A stretch of 64,000 nt of DNA. Source: an uncultured Bacillota bacterium (lineage in GTDB: Bacteria > Bacillota > Clostridia > Lachnospirales > Lachnospiraceae). The stretch covers positions 88,178 to 152,177 of the forward strand of contig CASEXH010000016.1 in assembly GCA_949291945.1 (NCBI GenBank), read 5' to 3'. The position numbers were made by a program, and so were the translations under genes. Under the pieces are notes generated by a model, which did no database searches, was not told the origin of the DNA, and was given only the letters and a program-made list of their open reading frames with translations. Shown here in pieces: positions 17,516 to 26,973 of the stretch. How positions within the stretch are numbered: position 1 is the first letter of the stretch; each line of letters opens with the position of its first letter.

Positions 17516-19213
17516 TCAGGATTCCCGAAGTTTTTTCCAGATTCCTGTCTCTTCAAAAGCTTCTACGGATTTTTTGGCCTCTTTTACCAGGCCTTCTTTA
17601 TATCCTGTCATTTCCAGAAGACGAATGGCATTTCTGGTAGTCACCCTTCCCTTTTTCAGCAGATAATTAAAGACAACCTCATGCTCCTTTACTTCTTCCT
17701 CAAAATGATAATTCTCATAAAGATCCTCCAGGATATAAGACAACTCAATATCATGGGTAGCTGCAAAAGGCAGCACCTGATCCCGTTTCAAATCTGCCAG
17801 TATCTGAGAAGAAGCTCCGATCCGCTCAATCGTATTGGTTCCCCGAAGGACTTCATCTATGATACACAGCAGGCATCCCTTTTTTTCCGCCTCATCTAAA
17901 ATTCTTTTCAGGGAGCGTATTTCTACAATAAAATAACTCTCGCCGCTTTCCAGATCATCCCTGAGGGCCATGGAAGTCATCACCTTAAAATAAGGAGCAT
18001 GGTAAGAGGAGGCTGTAACGGTATAGACAGTCTGGGCCAGGATGCTGTTCACTGCTATATTCTTCAGAAAAGTGGACTTTCCTGAAGCATTGGAGCCGGT
18101 TACCAGAATGCCGGTCCCGGCCTCTATGCTGTTGGCCACAGGTTGGGAAAGCAGGGGGTGGTACAAGTCTTTCACCCTCAGATACGCTCTCTCCCCCTTT
18201 TCCAGTTCCGGCAGGCTGTAATAGGGCAGGCTTTCTCTGAAAGAAGCAATGGAGATCATGGCGTCCAGATATCCGAATATCTTTATCAATCCCACGATTT
18301 CTCCCTGATACTTCTGCATGGCTTTCATCATGGCGGAAAATTTGATCAGGTCAATGTGGGTCAGCATACGGATATAATCCATGACAAGCCCTTCCAGCCC
18401 TCCCCCCGTACTGCTCTGTTCCAGTACCAGAAAAGAGCCTTTCTGAAAAGTACGGAGACTTTCCCGGTACTTCTTCCCCTCTTCTCTATAGGGATCCAGC
18501 TCCGGGATCTTTAATTTTTCCAGTTCTTTCTGGGCCTCCAGAAGCTGGATCACACAGCGGAAGCTGTTCAGATACAGATCAATGTCCTGCTTCTGCATAA
18601 AATACGTGATAATATTCAGAATGCAGACACCCAGGAAGCAAAAGATCCCCGGCGAAGGCATAACTGCAAAAAACAAAAGAGAAAGAAAAAAGGCTGCGCA
18701 CATAGCGATCTGTAATCCTTTGCCCTGGATCTCAACCTCTTTTGTCACACTGACCGCCTCATAGACACTCACATTCCCCGGTTTCCGGATTCCCGCAAGA
18801 AGAGCCTGTATCCGATGTCTTTCCTCTTTTTTGCCTGCAAAAAATTCCAGGAGTCTCTGTCTTTCTTTCAGTTCCTCTTCCCGGAAAACCGGTTTTCGCA
18901 AAAGCTCATAGAGACACTCATCCCCTGCCGGAGAAACACTCTGGTTAATCAGAGCATAAATCCGGTCCATGTCCAGATCATTCCAGGTAATATCGTCAAT
19001 ATAAAATCCTTCTTTTTCTCTCTGTCGAAAAAACTGGGAAATGTGATCCAGCTCCTCATAGCTGTATTCCCGCTGGGGAATCTTTCCCCAGGAGGCTATC
19101 ATCCTTTCCAGGAAAAGCTTTCTTCTTTTTCTGGCTTCATAAAAATTCAAAAGTCCTGCTCCGATCAGGAACAGGAGGATCACTCCCAGTCCGATCACCG
19201 TATCGTTATACAT
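17516..19213 (-). CDS. Membrane-anchored MutS-family ATPase
   Basis: 565 aa. A hydrophobic N-terminal segment (VIGLGVILLFLIGAGLLNFY) and two more near residues 175-215 flank a helical MutS core/lever region. The MutS ATPase follows near residue 370: Walker A GSNASGKSTFLKN, Walker B GCLLCIIDEVLRGTNTIE and the downstream FAATHDIELS. There is no mismatch-recognition domain I. That combination marks a MutS relative distinct from MutS1 and MutS2; its role is unknown and mismatch repair should not be assumed. AGGTGAATT precedes the ATG. It lies 7 bp after hemL, so it is probably the last gene of the heme/cobinamide operon. Confidence 0.82.
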   Translation of the reverse strand: MYNDTVIGLGVILLFLIGAGLLNFYEARKRRKLFLERMIASWGKIPQREYSYEELDHISQFFRQREKEGFYIDDITWNDLDMDRIYALINQSVSPAGDECLYELLRKPVFREEELKERQRLLEFFAGKKEERHRIQALLAGIRKPGNVSVYEAVSVTKEVEIQGKGLQIAMCAAFFLSLLFFAVMPSPGIFCFLGVCILNIITYFMQKQDIDLYLNSFRCVIQLLEAQKELEKLKIPELDPYREEGKKYRESLRTFQKGSFLVLEQSSTGGGLEGLVMDYIRMLTHIDLIKFSAMMKAMQKYQGEIVGLIKIFGYLDAMISIASFRESLPYYSLPELEKGERAYLRVKDLYHPLLSQPVANSIEAGTGILVTGSNASGKSTFLKNIAVNSILAQTVYTVTASSYHAPYFKVMTSMALRDDLESGESYFIVEIRSLKRILDEAEKKGCLLCIIDEVLRGTNTIERIGASSQILADLKRDQVLPFAATHDIELSYILEDLYENYHFEEEVKEHEVVFNYLLKKGRVTTRNAIRLLEMTGYKEGLVKEAKKSVEAFEETGIWKKLRES

Positions 19214-19220
19214 AATTCAC

Positions 19221-20492
19221 CTAAAAATACCGATTGATCAGTTCCAGGAACTGCCGGATATCTTCCTCTGTGTGAGCGTCAGAAAGGAAAATAGCTTCAA
19301 ACTGAGAAGGCGCCAGATGAACTCCATGCTCCAGCATATATTCAAAATACTTTGAAAAGGCTTTTGTGTCGGATGTTTTCGCTGACTGATAATCTGTAAC
19401 AGGAGTTTCTGTAAAGAAAATACTTCCCAGGGAAGATACAGCGTTTACCTGATATCCGATTCCTTTCTCTGTAAAGATCTTCCTGATCCCTTCAAAGAGG
19501 ATTTCTCCCTTCTGGAACAGCCGTTTATAGATGTCCTGGTCTTCCCAGAGAATCTTTAACTGTGCCAGGCCTGCAGCCATGGCAATCGGATTCCCGCTTA
19601 AAGTACCTGCCTGATAGACCGGACCGCTGGGAGCCACCATTTCCATGATCTCTTTTCTTCCGCCATAGGCTCCCACAGGCATGCCTGCACCGATGATCTT
19701 TCCATAAGTAACCATGTCAGGCGTCACTCCGAAGTATTCTGCCGCTCCTCCGAATCTTAAACGGAAACCGGTAATCACCTCATCAAAGATCAGCAGGGCT
19801 TTATGCTTGTCACACAGATCTCTCAGACCCTGAAGAAAACCGTCTTCAGGAGGAACCACACCCATATTGGCAGCCACCGGCTCTACGATCACTGCCGCTA
19901 CCTGATCCCGGCTTTCCTCCATAAGTTTTTCCACACTGGACAGATCATTATAAACTGCGATCATAGTATCCTGGGTACAGCCTTTTGGCACTCCGGCGCT
20001 GTCCGGTACGCCGCTGGTCATCACGCCGCTTCCTGCACTTACCAGCATAGCGTCTGTATGGCCATGGTAGCATCCGGCAAATTTAATGATCTTATTCTTT
20101 CCTGTAAATCCTCTGGCCGTACGGATAGCACTCATAACTGCTTCTGTACCGGAATTCACCATTCGGATCATTTCCACATGAGGGATCCTCTCACAGATAA
20201 ACTCTGCCATCTCAACTTCCCGCTCTGTGGCGCAGCCAAAGCTTAAACCATTCTCGCTGGCACGGATCACCGCTTCTTTTATCCGCTCATCATTATGCCC
20301 CAGGATCATAGGTCCCCAGGAACCGATATAATCTGTATAAGCGTTTCCGTCCACATCAAAAATTTTGCTTCCAACTGCTCCCTGGATAAATCTGGGGGCC
20401 TCATCTACAGAGCCAAAGGCTCTTACCGGGCTGTTTACTCCTCCCGGGATTCTTTTCACTGCTCTCTGAAACAGCTCTTCTGATCTTGTCAT
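19221..20492 (-). CDS. hemL: Glutamate-1-semialdehyde 2,1-aminomutase
   Basis: PLP enzyme that isomerises glutamate-1-semialdehyde to 5-aminolevulinate, the second C5-pathway step after hemA. The PLP lysine is Lys265 in TYGKIIGAGMPVGAYGG; NSGTEAVMSAIRTARG and FDEVITGFR are also intact. At 423 aa it is full length. Its ATG overlaps the hemB stop as TAATG, so the two are translationally coupled. Confidence 0.97.
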   Translation of the reverse strand: MTRSEELFQRAVKRIPGGVNSPVRAFGSVDEAPRFIQGAVGSKIFDVDGNAYTDYIGSWGPMILGHNDERIKEAVIRASENGLSFGCATEREVEMAEFICERIPHVEMIRMVNSGTEAVMSAIRTARGFTGKNKIIKFAGCYHGHTDAMLVSAGSGVMTSGVPDSAGVPKGCTQDTMIAVYNDLSSVEKLMEESRDQVAAVIVEPVAANMGVVPPEDGFLQGLRDLCDKHKALLIFDEVITGFRLRFGGAAEYFGVTPDMVTYGKIIGAGMPVGAYGGRKEIMEMVAPSGPVYQAGTLSGNPIAMAAGLAQLKILWEDQDIYKRLFQKGEILFEGIRKIFTEKGIGYQVNAVSSLGSIFFTETPVTDYQSAKTSDTKAFSKYFEYMLEHGVHLAPSQFEAIFLSDAHTEEDIRQFLELINRYF

Positions 20493-21478
20493 TACCCGAT
20501 TCTCCCTTCGTCTATAAATTTGGCGATTTCTTCTGCAAAATAGGTAAGATAAATATCTGTTCCCGCACGGAAAGCGCTGACTGCCATCTCACAGATGATC
20601 CTGTCTTCCTCTATGTAACCCAGTTTCGCTCCGGCTTTTACCATAGCATATTCTCCACTGACAGAATAAGAAGCCACCGGAAGATGAATCTGATCCTTTA
20701 CCTCCCGGATAATGTCCAGGTAGTTCATGGCTGGCTTAACCATAATGATATCCGCTCCTTCTTCCACGTCCAGAAGAGCTTCTTTTATAGCTTCTCTCCG
20801 GTTATGAAAATCCATCTGATAGCTCTTTCTGTCGCCGAATGCGGGAGCAGAGCCTGCTGCGTCACGGAAAGGACCATAAAAAGCAGAAGCATATTTTACC
20901 GCATAGGACATGATAGGAATATCCCGGTGTCCGTTTTTGTCCAGGATCGTCCGGATCGCCCGAACCCTGCCGTCCATCATATCTGAAGGAGCCACCATAT
21001 CCGCACCAGCTTCCACATGGGAGAGGGCTGTCCGGGCCAGGTAGTCTAACGTTTTGTCATTATCCACCTCATGGCCGTGGAGAATACCGCAGTGTCCATG
21101 GGAAGTATACTCGCACATGCACACGTCTGTGATCAGATACAGCTCCTCCTGAAACTCCTCCCTGGCTTTTCTAAGGGCTTTCTGTACAATTCCATCCTCT
21201 GCATATGCCTGGCTTCCTACTTCATCTTTGTGATCCGGGATACCGAAAAACATCACCTTGTCTACCCCGGCTTTCATTAATTCTTCCAGTTTTTCCGGCA
21301 TACGGTCCAGACTGTAGCGGAACTGTCCCGGCATAGTGGGAATCTCTTCTTTCTGGTTTTCCCCCTCTTTTACAAAAAGAGGATAGATGAGAGAGCTTTT
21401 ATCCATTCTGGTCTCTCTGACCATTTTCCGGATGGTCTCTCCTCCTCTGAGTCTTCTGGGTCTGATGGTCATATCCAT
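20492..21478 (-). CDS. hemB: Porphobilinogen synthase (5-aminolevulinate dehydratase)
   Basis: Condenses two 5-aminolevulinates to porphobilinogen. 328 aa with the metal-site stretch VCMCEYTSHGHCGILH (cysteine-type, Zn-binding), the first Schiff-base lysine in YAVKYASAFYGPFRDAAGS and the second in DIIMVKPAMNYLD. AAGGAG lies 11 bases before the ATG at 21478. Confidence 0.97.
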   Translation of the reverse strand: MDMTIRPRRLRGGETIRKMVRETRMDKSSLIYPLFVKEGENQKEEIPTMPGQFRYSLDRMPEKLEELMKAGVDKVMFFGIPDHKDEVGSQAYAEDGIVQKALRKAREEFQEELYLITDVCMCEYTSHGHCGILHGHEVDNDKTLDYLARTALSHVEAGADMVAPSDMMDGRVRAIRTILDKNGHRDIPIMSYAVKYASAFYGPFRDAAGSAPAFGDRKSYQMDFHNRREAIKEALLDVEEGADIIMVKPAMNYLDIIREVKDQIHLPVASYSVSGEYAMVKAGAKLGYIEEDRIICEMAVSAFRAGTDIYLTYFAEEIAKFIDEGRIG

Positions 21479-21524
21479 TTTGTCAACACTCCTTTTCTTT
21501 TCCCTGAAGGGTTATAAAAACAAG

Positions 21525-23039
21525 TTATTTAGTATCGTTATTTTCGAGACGCTGTACTAATTCCAGTACACTGTCTATAGTAGCCTTTTCGGCCATATAG
21601 GTCTTCATTCCCCAGGCGTCTGCCGCCGCTTTGGTCTGTTTCCCGATACAGGCGGCAGTAACTTTGGTATAGTCCAGATCCGGGCAGGCCTTTACAAAGC
21701 CTTTTACCGTAGAAGCGCTGGTAAATACTGCGCAGTGGATCTTTCCCTGTTCAAATTCTTTTTTCTCATCAATGATCCCCTGATTTTCATAAAGGGTATC
21801 ATAGGTGGCGATATCAGAGATCTGAAGATCCGGTTTCTGTTCCAGTTCCTCCAGAATCTCGTGATTTCCGATCTTGGCCCGGGGGATCAGTATCCGCTCT
21901 CCTCCCCGGCAGGCTTCTCTCAGGGCTTTCCCCAGAGAGGCCCCGTCATATACTTCCGGCACCAGATCAGGGATCAGCCCTCTTTCCTTCAGGGCTTTCT
22001 GGGTTCCCTTTCCGATAGCCGCAATTTTGATGCCTGCCAGCTTCCGGATATCAGTTCCTGTCTTCAGCATCTCATCAAAAAAGACCTTTACCCCTGTGGG
22101 GCTGGTAAAGGCAGCCCAGTCATAAGTATCCAGTTCCTTAAACGCCTGATACAGCTCTCCCTGATCTTCCAGAGGCTCTGTCCGTATGGCAGGGAGCTCC
22201 AGAACTTCCGCCCCAAGAGCTCTCAGTTTTGCAGACATTGAGGAAATCAGGTCTTTTGGCCTGGTCACCAGAATCTTCCTTCCTGCCAGAGGAAGCTTTT
22301 CATACCAGGCAAACTCATCTGCCAGAGCACAGACCCGGCCTACAACGATAATGGCCGGGGTCTCCACTCCCTGGCGTTTTACTTCTTCCGGAAGCTCCGC
22401 TACTATAGAAACAATCCGTTTTTGCCCTGCAGTGGTTCCCTGCTGGAGTACTGCAGCAGGCATTTCCGGATCCATTCCCGCCGCCAGAAGGGAAGCGCAG
22501 ATATCAGGAAGAGCTGTGACCCCCATAAGGAATACCAAAGTTCCTTTAGTGTCTACTAAAGCCTTAAAGTCAATATCATAGGCCTCTCCCTGTTTTTTAT
22601 GGCCGGTAATGATATGCAGGGAAGAAGTATAGTCCCGGTGGGTCACCGGAATCCCGTTATAGGCCGGCACTGCAATAGGAGAAGTCACCCCTGGCACTAC
22701 CTCATAGGGAATCCCTTCTTTGGTCAGAAGTTCCAGCTCCTCGCCCCCTCTTCCGAAAAGAAAAGGGTCTCCACCTTTCAGACGGACCACACGGTATCCT
22801 TTTTTAGCTTCCTCCACCAGGACCTGATTAATCTTTTCCTGGGGCATAGTATGATGAGAAGCCCTCTTTCCAACGTTGATGGCCTTTGCTTCTTTGGGGA
22901 TCTGGGACAGTACTCCCTGACCCACCAGACTGTCATAGACCACAACTTCTGCACTGCCCAGGATTTCCTTTCCTTTGACGGTAAAAAGTCCCGGATCTCC
23001 CGGGCCGGCTCCTACCAGCCAGACTTTTCCTGTATTCAT
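21525..23039 (-). CDS. cobA-hemD: Uroporphyrinogen-III C-methyltransferase / uroporphyrinogen-III synthase fusion
   Basis: 504-aa fusion. Residues ~1-245 are the SAM-dependent methyltransferase: VGAGPGDPGLFTVKGKEIL near residue 9, VRLKGGDPFLFGRGGEE near residue 82 and HIITGHKK. Residues ~250-500 are the two-lobed HemD synthase (RKILVTRP at its start and FTSASTVKGF near the C-terminus). One polypeptide therefore closes the tetrapyrrole ring and makes precorrin-2. The fusion is common in Clostridia. AAGGAG lies nine bases before the ATG. Confidence 0.95.
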   Translation of the reverse strand: MNTGKVWLVGAGPGDPGLFTVKGKEILGSAEVVVYDSLVGQGVLSQIPKEAKAINVGKRASHHTMPQEKINQVLVEEAKKGYRVVRLKGGDPFLFGRGGEELELLTKEGIPYEVVPGVTSPIAVPAYNGIPVTHRDYTSSLHIITGHKKQGEAYDIDFKALVDTKGTLVFLMGVTALPDICASLLAAGMDPEMPAAVLQQGTTAGQKRIVSIVAELPEEVKRQGVETPAIIVVGRVCALADEFAWYEKLPLAGRKILVTRPKDLISSMSAKLRALGAEVLELPAIRTEPLEDQGELYQAFKELDTYDWAAFTSPTGVKVFFDEMLKTGTDIRKLAGIKIAAIGKGTQKALKERGLIPDLVPEVYDGASLGKALREACRGGERILIPRAKIGNHEILEELEQKPDLQISDIATYDTLYENQGIIDEKKEFEQGKIHCAVFTSASTVKGFVKACPDLDYTKVTAACIGKQTKAAADAWGMKTYMAEKATIDSVLELVQRLENNDTK

Positions 23040-23053
23040 ATCTATCTGCTCCT

Positions 23054-23950
23054 TTACTGCTGATTTTCTTTCTGGCAGGCTTCCCGCAGTTCCCGAGCCA
23101 AAGAGATTCCTAACTCTTCCGCCATAGAAACACTGCCTTTTTTGCTGCCTCTTTTATATTTTCCGGTTTCTTCATCATAGTATAAGCCCAGAAGGTTCAA
23201 TTCCTCCCCCTGTACCTGTCCGTGAGCGGCTACCGGTGAGGAGCAGCCGCCGTCCAGATACCGGACAAAAGCCCTCTCTGCTGTAGCTGCCCATGCAGCT
23301 TCCTGATCCTGAAAATCGGCCAGATAAGAAAAATCTTCTCCTGCTCTTCCCTGGACTGCCAGGATTCCCTGACCTGCTGCAGGGATGATCTCCGAAACGG
23401 TAAAATACCGGCTGATCCTCTCTTCCAGTCCCAGCCTCTTAAGTCCCGCTGCCGCCAGAACCAGAGCCCCGTATTCACCGTCATCCAGCTTTCTCAGTCT
23501 GGTAATCACATTTCCCCGTACGCTTTTAAACGCCATATCCGGAAAAAGTTCTTTTAGCTGGAGGATCCTCCGAAGACTGGAACAGCCGATGGGTTTTGTT
23601 TTGTCCATGGTTTCCCGGCCTTTTGGAAGGACCAGCACATCCCTGGGATCCTCTCTCCTGGAATAAGCGGCCAGCGGCAGTTCCCCGGACACTTCCATAG
23701 GCATATCCTTCAGACTGTGTACAGAAATATCGCTTCTTTTCTCCAGCAGGGCTTTGTCCAGCTCTTTTACGAAAAGACCTTTTCCTCCGATTTTGTCCAG
23801 TGTCCTGTCCAGGATAATATCTCCTGTGGTTTTCATGGTAAGGATCTCCACCTGGATATCCGGATTCTGTTCTTCAATATATTTTTTTACGATCTCACTC
23901 TGAATCACCGCCAGCCGGCTCTCACGGCTGCCGATCACAACTTTTCTCAT
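23054..23950 (-). CDS. hemC: Hydroxymethylbilane synthase
   Basis: Polymerises four porphobilinogens to hydroxymethylbilane. The dipyrromethane cofactor attaches to Cys236 in YLDGGCSSPVAAHG; the substrate-binding VHSLKDMP and CSSLRRILQL motifs are present. 298 aa, normal length. GGGGAGG precedes the ATG; three bases separate it from sirC. Confidence 0.96.
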   Translation of the reverse strand: MRKVVIGSRESRLAVIQSEIVKKYIEEQNPDIQVEILTMKTTGDIILDRTLDKIGGKGLFVKELDKALLEKRSDISVHSLKDMPMEVSGELPLAAYSRREDPRDVLVLPKGRETMDKTKPIGCSSLRRILQLKELFPDMAFKSVRGNVITRLRKLDDGEYGALVLAAAGLKRLGLEERISRYFTVSEIIPAAGQGILAVQGRAGEDFSYLADFQDQEAAWAATAERAFVRYLDGGCSSPVAAHGQVQGEELNLLGLYYDEETGKYKRGSKKGSVSMAEELGISLARELREACQKENQQ

Positions 23951-23953
23951 TGC

Positions 23954-24433
23954 TTATACCTCCCCTTTGTCTTCCAGCAAGGCTTCCTGAACCTTTTCCC
24001 GAACCTGGCGCACTTTCCTGTGGTCCTTTCCGCCTCCGTTAAATCCCATGACCACCCCGTCATATTCTAAAACGCCCGGGAAATGGAAATCACATTTTTT
24101 CTGGTCGCTGGCCACATTTACCTGGATCCCCAGGCATTTGCAGGCACTGTAAATATCTTCATTTACTTCTTTGCTGTCTGTAGCAGCGATGACCATATCT
24201 GCGTCATAAAGATCCTCCCTGGCATAGGGTTTCTTCCGGTAAAGAATCTCTCCCTTCTCGGCCAGATCCAGAATCTCTTTTTCAGCTTCCGGAGCTTCCA
24301 CCAGGATCTCTCCGGCAAAAGGAAGAAGGGTCTTTACCCTTCTGGCTGCGATCTTCCCGGCTCCTGCCACCAATACTTTCTTTTCGGTCAGGTCCACAAA
24401 AAGGGGAAACATTTTTTTCTCTTTACTCTTCAT
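23954..24433 (-). CDS. sirC: Precorrin-2 dehydrogenase (siroheme synthase N-domain type)
   Basis: NAD-dependent oxidation of precorrin-2 to sirohydrochlorin. A short protein of ~159 aa with MFPLFVDLTEKKVLVAGAGKIAARRVKTLLPF, the Rossmann start of the Met8/CysG-N family, and later VIAATDSKEVNEDI. The start is uncertain: the ATG at 24433 overlaps the hemA stop by 11 bp, while one at 24412 begins directly at the conserved MFPLF. Iron insertion may be a second activity in some relatives; here the cobalt chelatase CbiK next door is the obvious user of the product. Confidence 0.85.
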   Translation of the reverse strand: MKSKEKKMFPLFVDLTEKKVLVAGAGKIAARRVKTLLPFAGEILVEAPEAEKEILDLAEKGEILYRKKPYAREDLYDADMVIAATDSKEVNEDIYSACKCLGIQVNVASDQKKCDFHFPGVLEYDGVVMGFNGGGKDHRKVRQVREKVQEALLEDKGEV

Positions 24434-25652
24434 AAAGCTTTTCCAGCCCTTCCACACAGTTGATAAATTCTTCTTCTTTCATAAAATCTTTCAGACCGAA
24501 CATCATTTTATTGACTACCTTTCCTGCAGCTGTATCAATAGCCTTTAAAAGATTTTCTCTGTCTTTTTCTTCCATAGGGGTTTTCCGCAGGATCTTCATG
24601 ATCCGCAGGTTCAGATCCTCCACAGCGTCTGCTTTAATCTCCTGGATCCGGGGGATCAGGTCTCTGCCGTTATACCAGTTGTAAAACTCCTCCTGCTGTT
24701 CTCTTAGGATTTCTCCCGCCTGGTCAAGGCTGGCCTGGAGCTTTGGAGATACGGCATCAATCTTAAAACTGTCGATATCGTATAATGTGACGTTATTTAA
24801 AGTTCCTGCCGAAGGCTCAATGTCTCTGGGTACAGCCAGATCAATAAGGACCACATGCCCGGGAATTTCCGCATTTTCAATCTGTTCCATAGTCAATGTA
24901 TAATTAGGGCTTGCAGTAGCGCTGACTACCAGATCACACTTTGGCAGAAAGTCCAGTCTTTCTCCGTAGTTGATCCGGTCGCAGCCCTGGGGAATGGTGA
25001 CGATCCCGCTCCGGTACTGGCGTACAGTGACGGTAACCTCCGCTCCCGCCTCTTTCAGAGCCAGAGCCGTAACCTTTCCCATTTCTCCGTTTCCGATCAC
25101 CATGCAGTTCTTTCCCTGAATGGAAAATCCCTGGTTTTCCAGCCTTTCGATAGCCTGGTGGATCACAGAGCTGTTTGCTCTGGAAAAGCTTACCTGTGTC
25201 TTAACTTTCTTGGCTGCAGTGACAGCCATGCGGAACAGCACCTCCAGCACATTATCCGTACAGTAGGCTTCTCTGGAAAGAGCCAGGGCGTCTTTCACCT
25301 GGGTAATGATCTGATCCTCTGCAAGGATCTGGGATTTCAGACCGCTGGTAAGATAAAACAGATGTTCCACCGCCTCTTCTTCTTCTCTTTCCACAAAATA
25401 TTTGTAAAATTCCCGGGGATCTTTCTCCTTTTCTCTGCATAAAAATTCATAAAGTGAACCCTGCCAGTCCTCTCCTGTGCTGGCCCAGATCTCCATACGG
25501 TTACAAGTGGACAGAATAATACAGCCCAGGATTCCCGGCTCCTTTTTCAGGTCTTCCAGGGCTGCCACTGTATTTTTCTTTGTAAATGAAAACTGGGCAC
25601 GGACATCTACCGATGCCTTTTTGTAATCAATCCCAATCATGGAAATGCTCAT
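24423..25652 (-). CDS. hemA: Glutamyl-tRNA reductase
   Basis: First enzyme of the C5 pathway (glutamyl-tRNA to glutamate-1-semialdehyde). Catalytic Cys50 sits in ILSTCNRMEIW, and the NADPH domain has MVIGNGEMGKVTALAL near residue 186. A C-terminal dimerisation helix is present; 409 aa. It heads the hemA-sirC-hemC-cobA/hemD-hemB-hemL operon, which lacks hemE/hemF/hemG-type genes and so points to sirohydrochlorin/B12 rather than heme. Confidence 0.95.
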   Translation of the reverse strand: MSISMIGIDYKKASVDVRAQFSFTKKNTVAALEDLKKEPGILGCIILSTCNRMEIWASTGEDWQGSLYEFLCREKEKDPREFYKYFVEREEEEAVEHLFYLTSGLKSQILAEDQIITQVKDALALSREAYCTDNVLEVLFRMAVTAAKKVKTQVSFSRANSSVIHQAIERLENQGFSIQGKNCMVIGNGEMGKVTALALKEAGAEVTVTVRQYRSGIVTIPQGCDRINYGERLDFLPKCDLVVSATASPNYTLTMEQIENAEIPGHVVLIDLAVPRDIEPSAGTLNNVTLYDIDSFKIDAVSPKLQASLDQAGEILREQQEEFYNWYNGRDLIPRIQEIKADAVEDLNLRIMKILRKTPMEEKDRENLLKAIDTAAGKVVNKMMFGLKDFMKEEEFINCVEGLEKLYEE

Positions 25653-25721
25653 GGTTTTTGCTCTCCCCTATTTTCTTTCTCTTCTGAATTTGAACGGTCT
25701 TTCTCCACTCAATCTTTTCTC

Positions 25722-25750
25722 ATCTTAGCATAGAATTTCTCAAGGTGCAA
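25722..25750 (-). promoter_or_regulatory. Promoter of the hemA operon
   Basis: Minus strand TTGCAC (25745-25750), 17-bp spacer, TAAGAT (25722-25727), about 70 bp before the hemA start. No riboswitch is seen on this side. Confidence 0.6.
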
Positions 25751-25817
25751 TCTTTGTTTGGTTAGGTAAAGCTATCTGAAAATTTATGAAAATGTCCGCT
25801 GTTTTTTTGAAATAGAA

Positions 25818-25845
25818 TTGACAAAATTCCGGGATATGCTACAAT
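25818..25845 (+). promoter_or_regulatory. Promoter of the cbi operon
   Basis: TTGACA (25818-25823), 16-bp spacer, TACAAT (25840-25845), just upstream of the cobalamin riboswitch. Confidence 0.75.
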
Positions 25846-25864
25846 AAATCCAGAATTGAATGCA

Positions 25865-26055
25865 CAAAGGTGCCTGCAGTCTCTGCGGGAGAATAGGAAA
25901 GCTGAGTGAAAAGCTCACACGGTCACGCCGCTGTAAGGGTGGAACCGTATTTCTGAAAAGATTTCAACAATCTGCGCCACTGGGAATCTTCCTGGGAAGG
26001 CTGAAATACGGTGATGATGCCTGAGTCAGAAGACCTGCCTTGTGCACGAGATTTA
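25865..26055 (+). promoter_or_regulatory. Cobalamin riboswitch
   Basis: The leader of cbiM holds the conserved parts of the adenosylcobalamin aptamer in order: AGGTGCC and the GGGAGAATAGGAA region near 25867-25900, CGCCGCTGTAAGGGTG near 25926-25941, GCCACTGGGAA near 25976-25986, and the B12 box GAGTCAGAAGACCTGCC at 26023-26039. The aptamer sits 160 bp upstream of cbiM with a terminator hairpin between them, so bound cobalamin should stop transcription of the cobalt uptake operon. Confidence 0.9.
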
Positions 26056-26143
26056 CACAGGTTACGAACGATGGCCTAGTGTAAGAACAGGTTGGCTCAT
26101 AGCAGTTCAATTCTATTCGCTATACCTCTTGTTCTTCTGGTAG

Positions 26144-26173
26144 CCTGTGGGGATTTCCCTTCAGGTTTTTTTT
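26144..26173 (+). terminator. Riboswitch expression-platform terminator
   Basis: CCTG (26144-26147) pairs with CAGG (26162-26165), an inner GGGA/TCCC pair tightens the stem, and eight T follow (26166-26173). It lies between the B12 aptamer and cbiM. Confidence 0.65.
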
Positions 26174-26216
26174 ATTGTCTCTATGACAGGATTTTTACAT
26201 CAGAAAGGAGAAGAAA

Positions 26217-26972
26217 ATGAGTAAAAGAAGCAAACTTGAAAAACGTATTCTGGCTTTGGCAGCCGCTTTCGCCCTTACTTTCGGAATTGTTCCCAACGTA
26301 AGCGCCATGCACATTATGGAGGGCTATCTGCCCGGAGGATTCTGTATTGCCTGGGGCGTCCTGTGCCTGCCTTTTTTGATCGCAGGATTTTTGTCCATAA
26401 AGAAAACCCTGAATGAACACCGGAACTTGATCACCCTTCTGGCTATGTCCGGCGCCTTTGTCTTTGTGATCTCTTCCCTGAAGATCCCTTCTATAACAGG
26501 AAGCTGTTCCCATATGACAGGAACCGGGCTGGGGGCCATTTTATTCGGTCCTTCCGCCGTTTCCATCCTGGGGCTGATCGTCCTTTTGTTCCAGGCCATC
26601 CTGCTGGGTCACGGAGGCCTTACCACCATCGGCGCCAACACCTTTTCCATGGCTATCGCCGGTCCCTTTGTCACCTACGGGATCTACACCTTGTGCAAAA
26701 AGGTCGGAGTAAACAAACGGGTAGGGATCTTTCTTGCCGCCTCTTTAGGAGATCTGTTCACCTACTGTGTAACAGCCTTCCAGATGGCTCCGGCTCATCA
26801 TGCAGAGTCTACCATCGGGGGCGCTTTTGTAAAATTCCTGGCGGTTTTTGCTCCTACCCAGGTGCCTCTGGCCATTATTGAAGGGATTATCACTGTGCTG
26901 ATCGTTATGGGTCTGGAGACCTATGCAAAACCGGAACTGCGAGCTATCGGATTTATAAAGGAGGCAAAGTGA
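26217..26972 (+). CDS. cbiM: Cobalt ECF transporter substrate-binding component CbiM
   Basis: 251 aa. A 30-residue signal peptide ends NVSA before MHIMEGYLPGG; in CbiM/NikM the mature N-terminal Met-His chelates the Co2+ that is imported, and this motif is perfect. Six or more membrane segments follow, including GTGLGAILFGPSAVSILGLIV. AGAAAGGAGAAGAAA precedes the ATG. First gene of cbiMNQ(O-K) under the B12 riboswitch. Confidence 0.95.
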   Translation: MSKRSKLEKRILALAAAFALTFGIVPNVSAMHIMEGYLPGGFCIAWGVLCLPFLIAGFLSIKKTLNEHRNLITLLAMSGAFVFVISSLKIPSITGSCSHMTGTGLGAILFGPSAVSILGLIVLLFQAILLGHGGLTTIGANTFSMAIAGPFVTYGIYTLCKKVGVNKRVGIFLAASLGDLFTYCVTAFQMAPAHHAESTIGGAFVKFLAVFAPTQVPLAIIEGIITVLIVMGLETYAKPELRAIGFIKEAK

Positions 26973-26973
26973 T

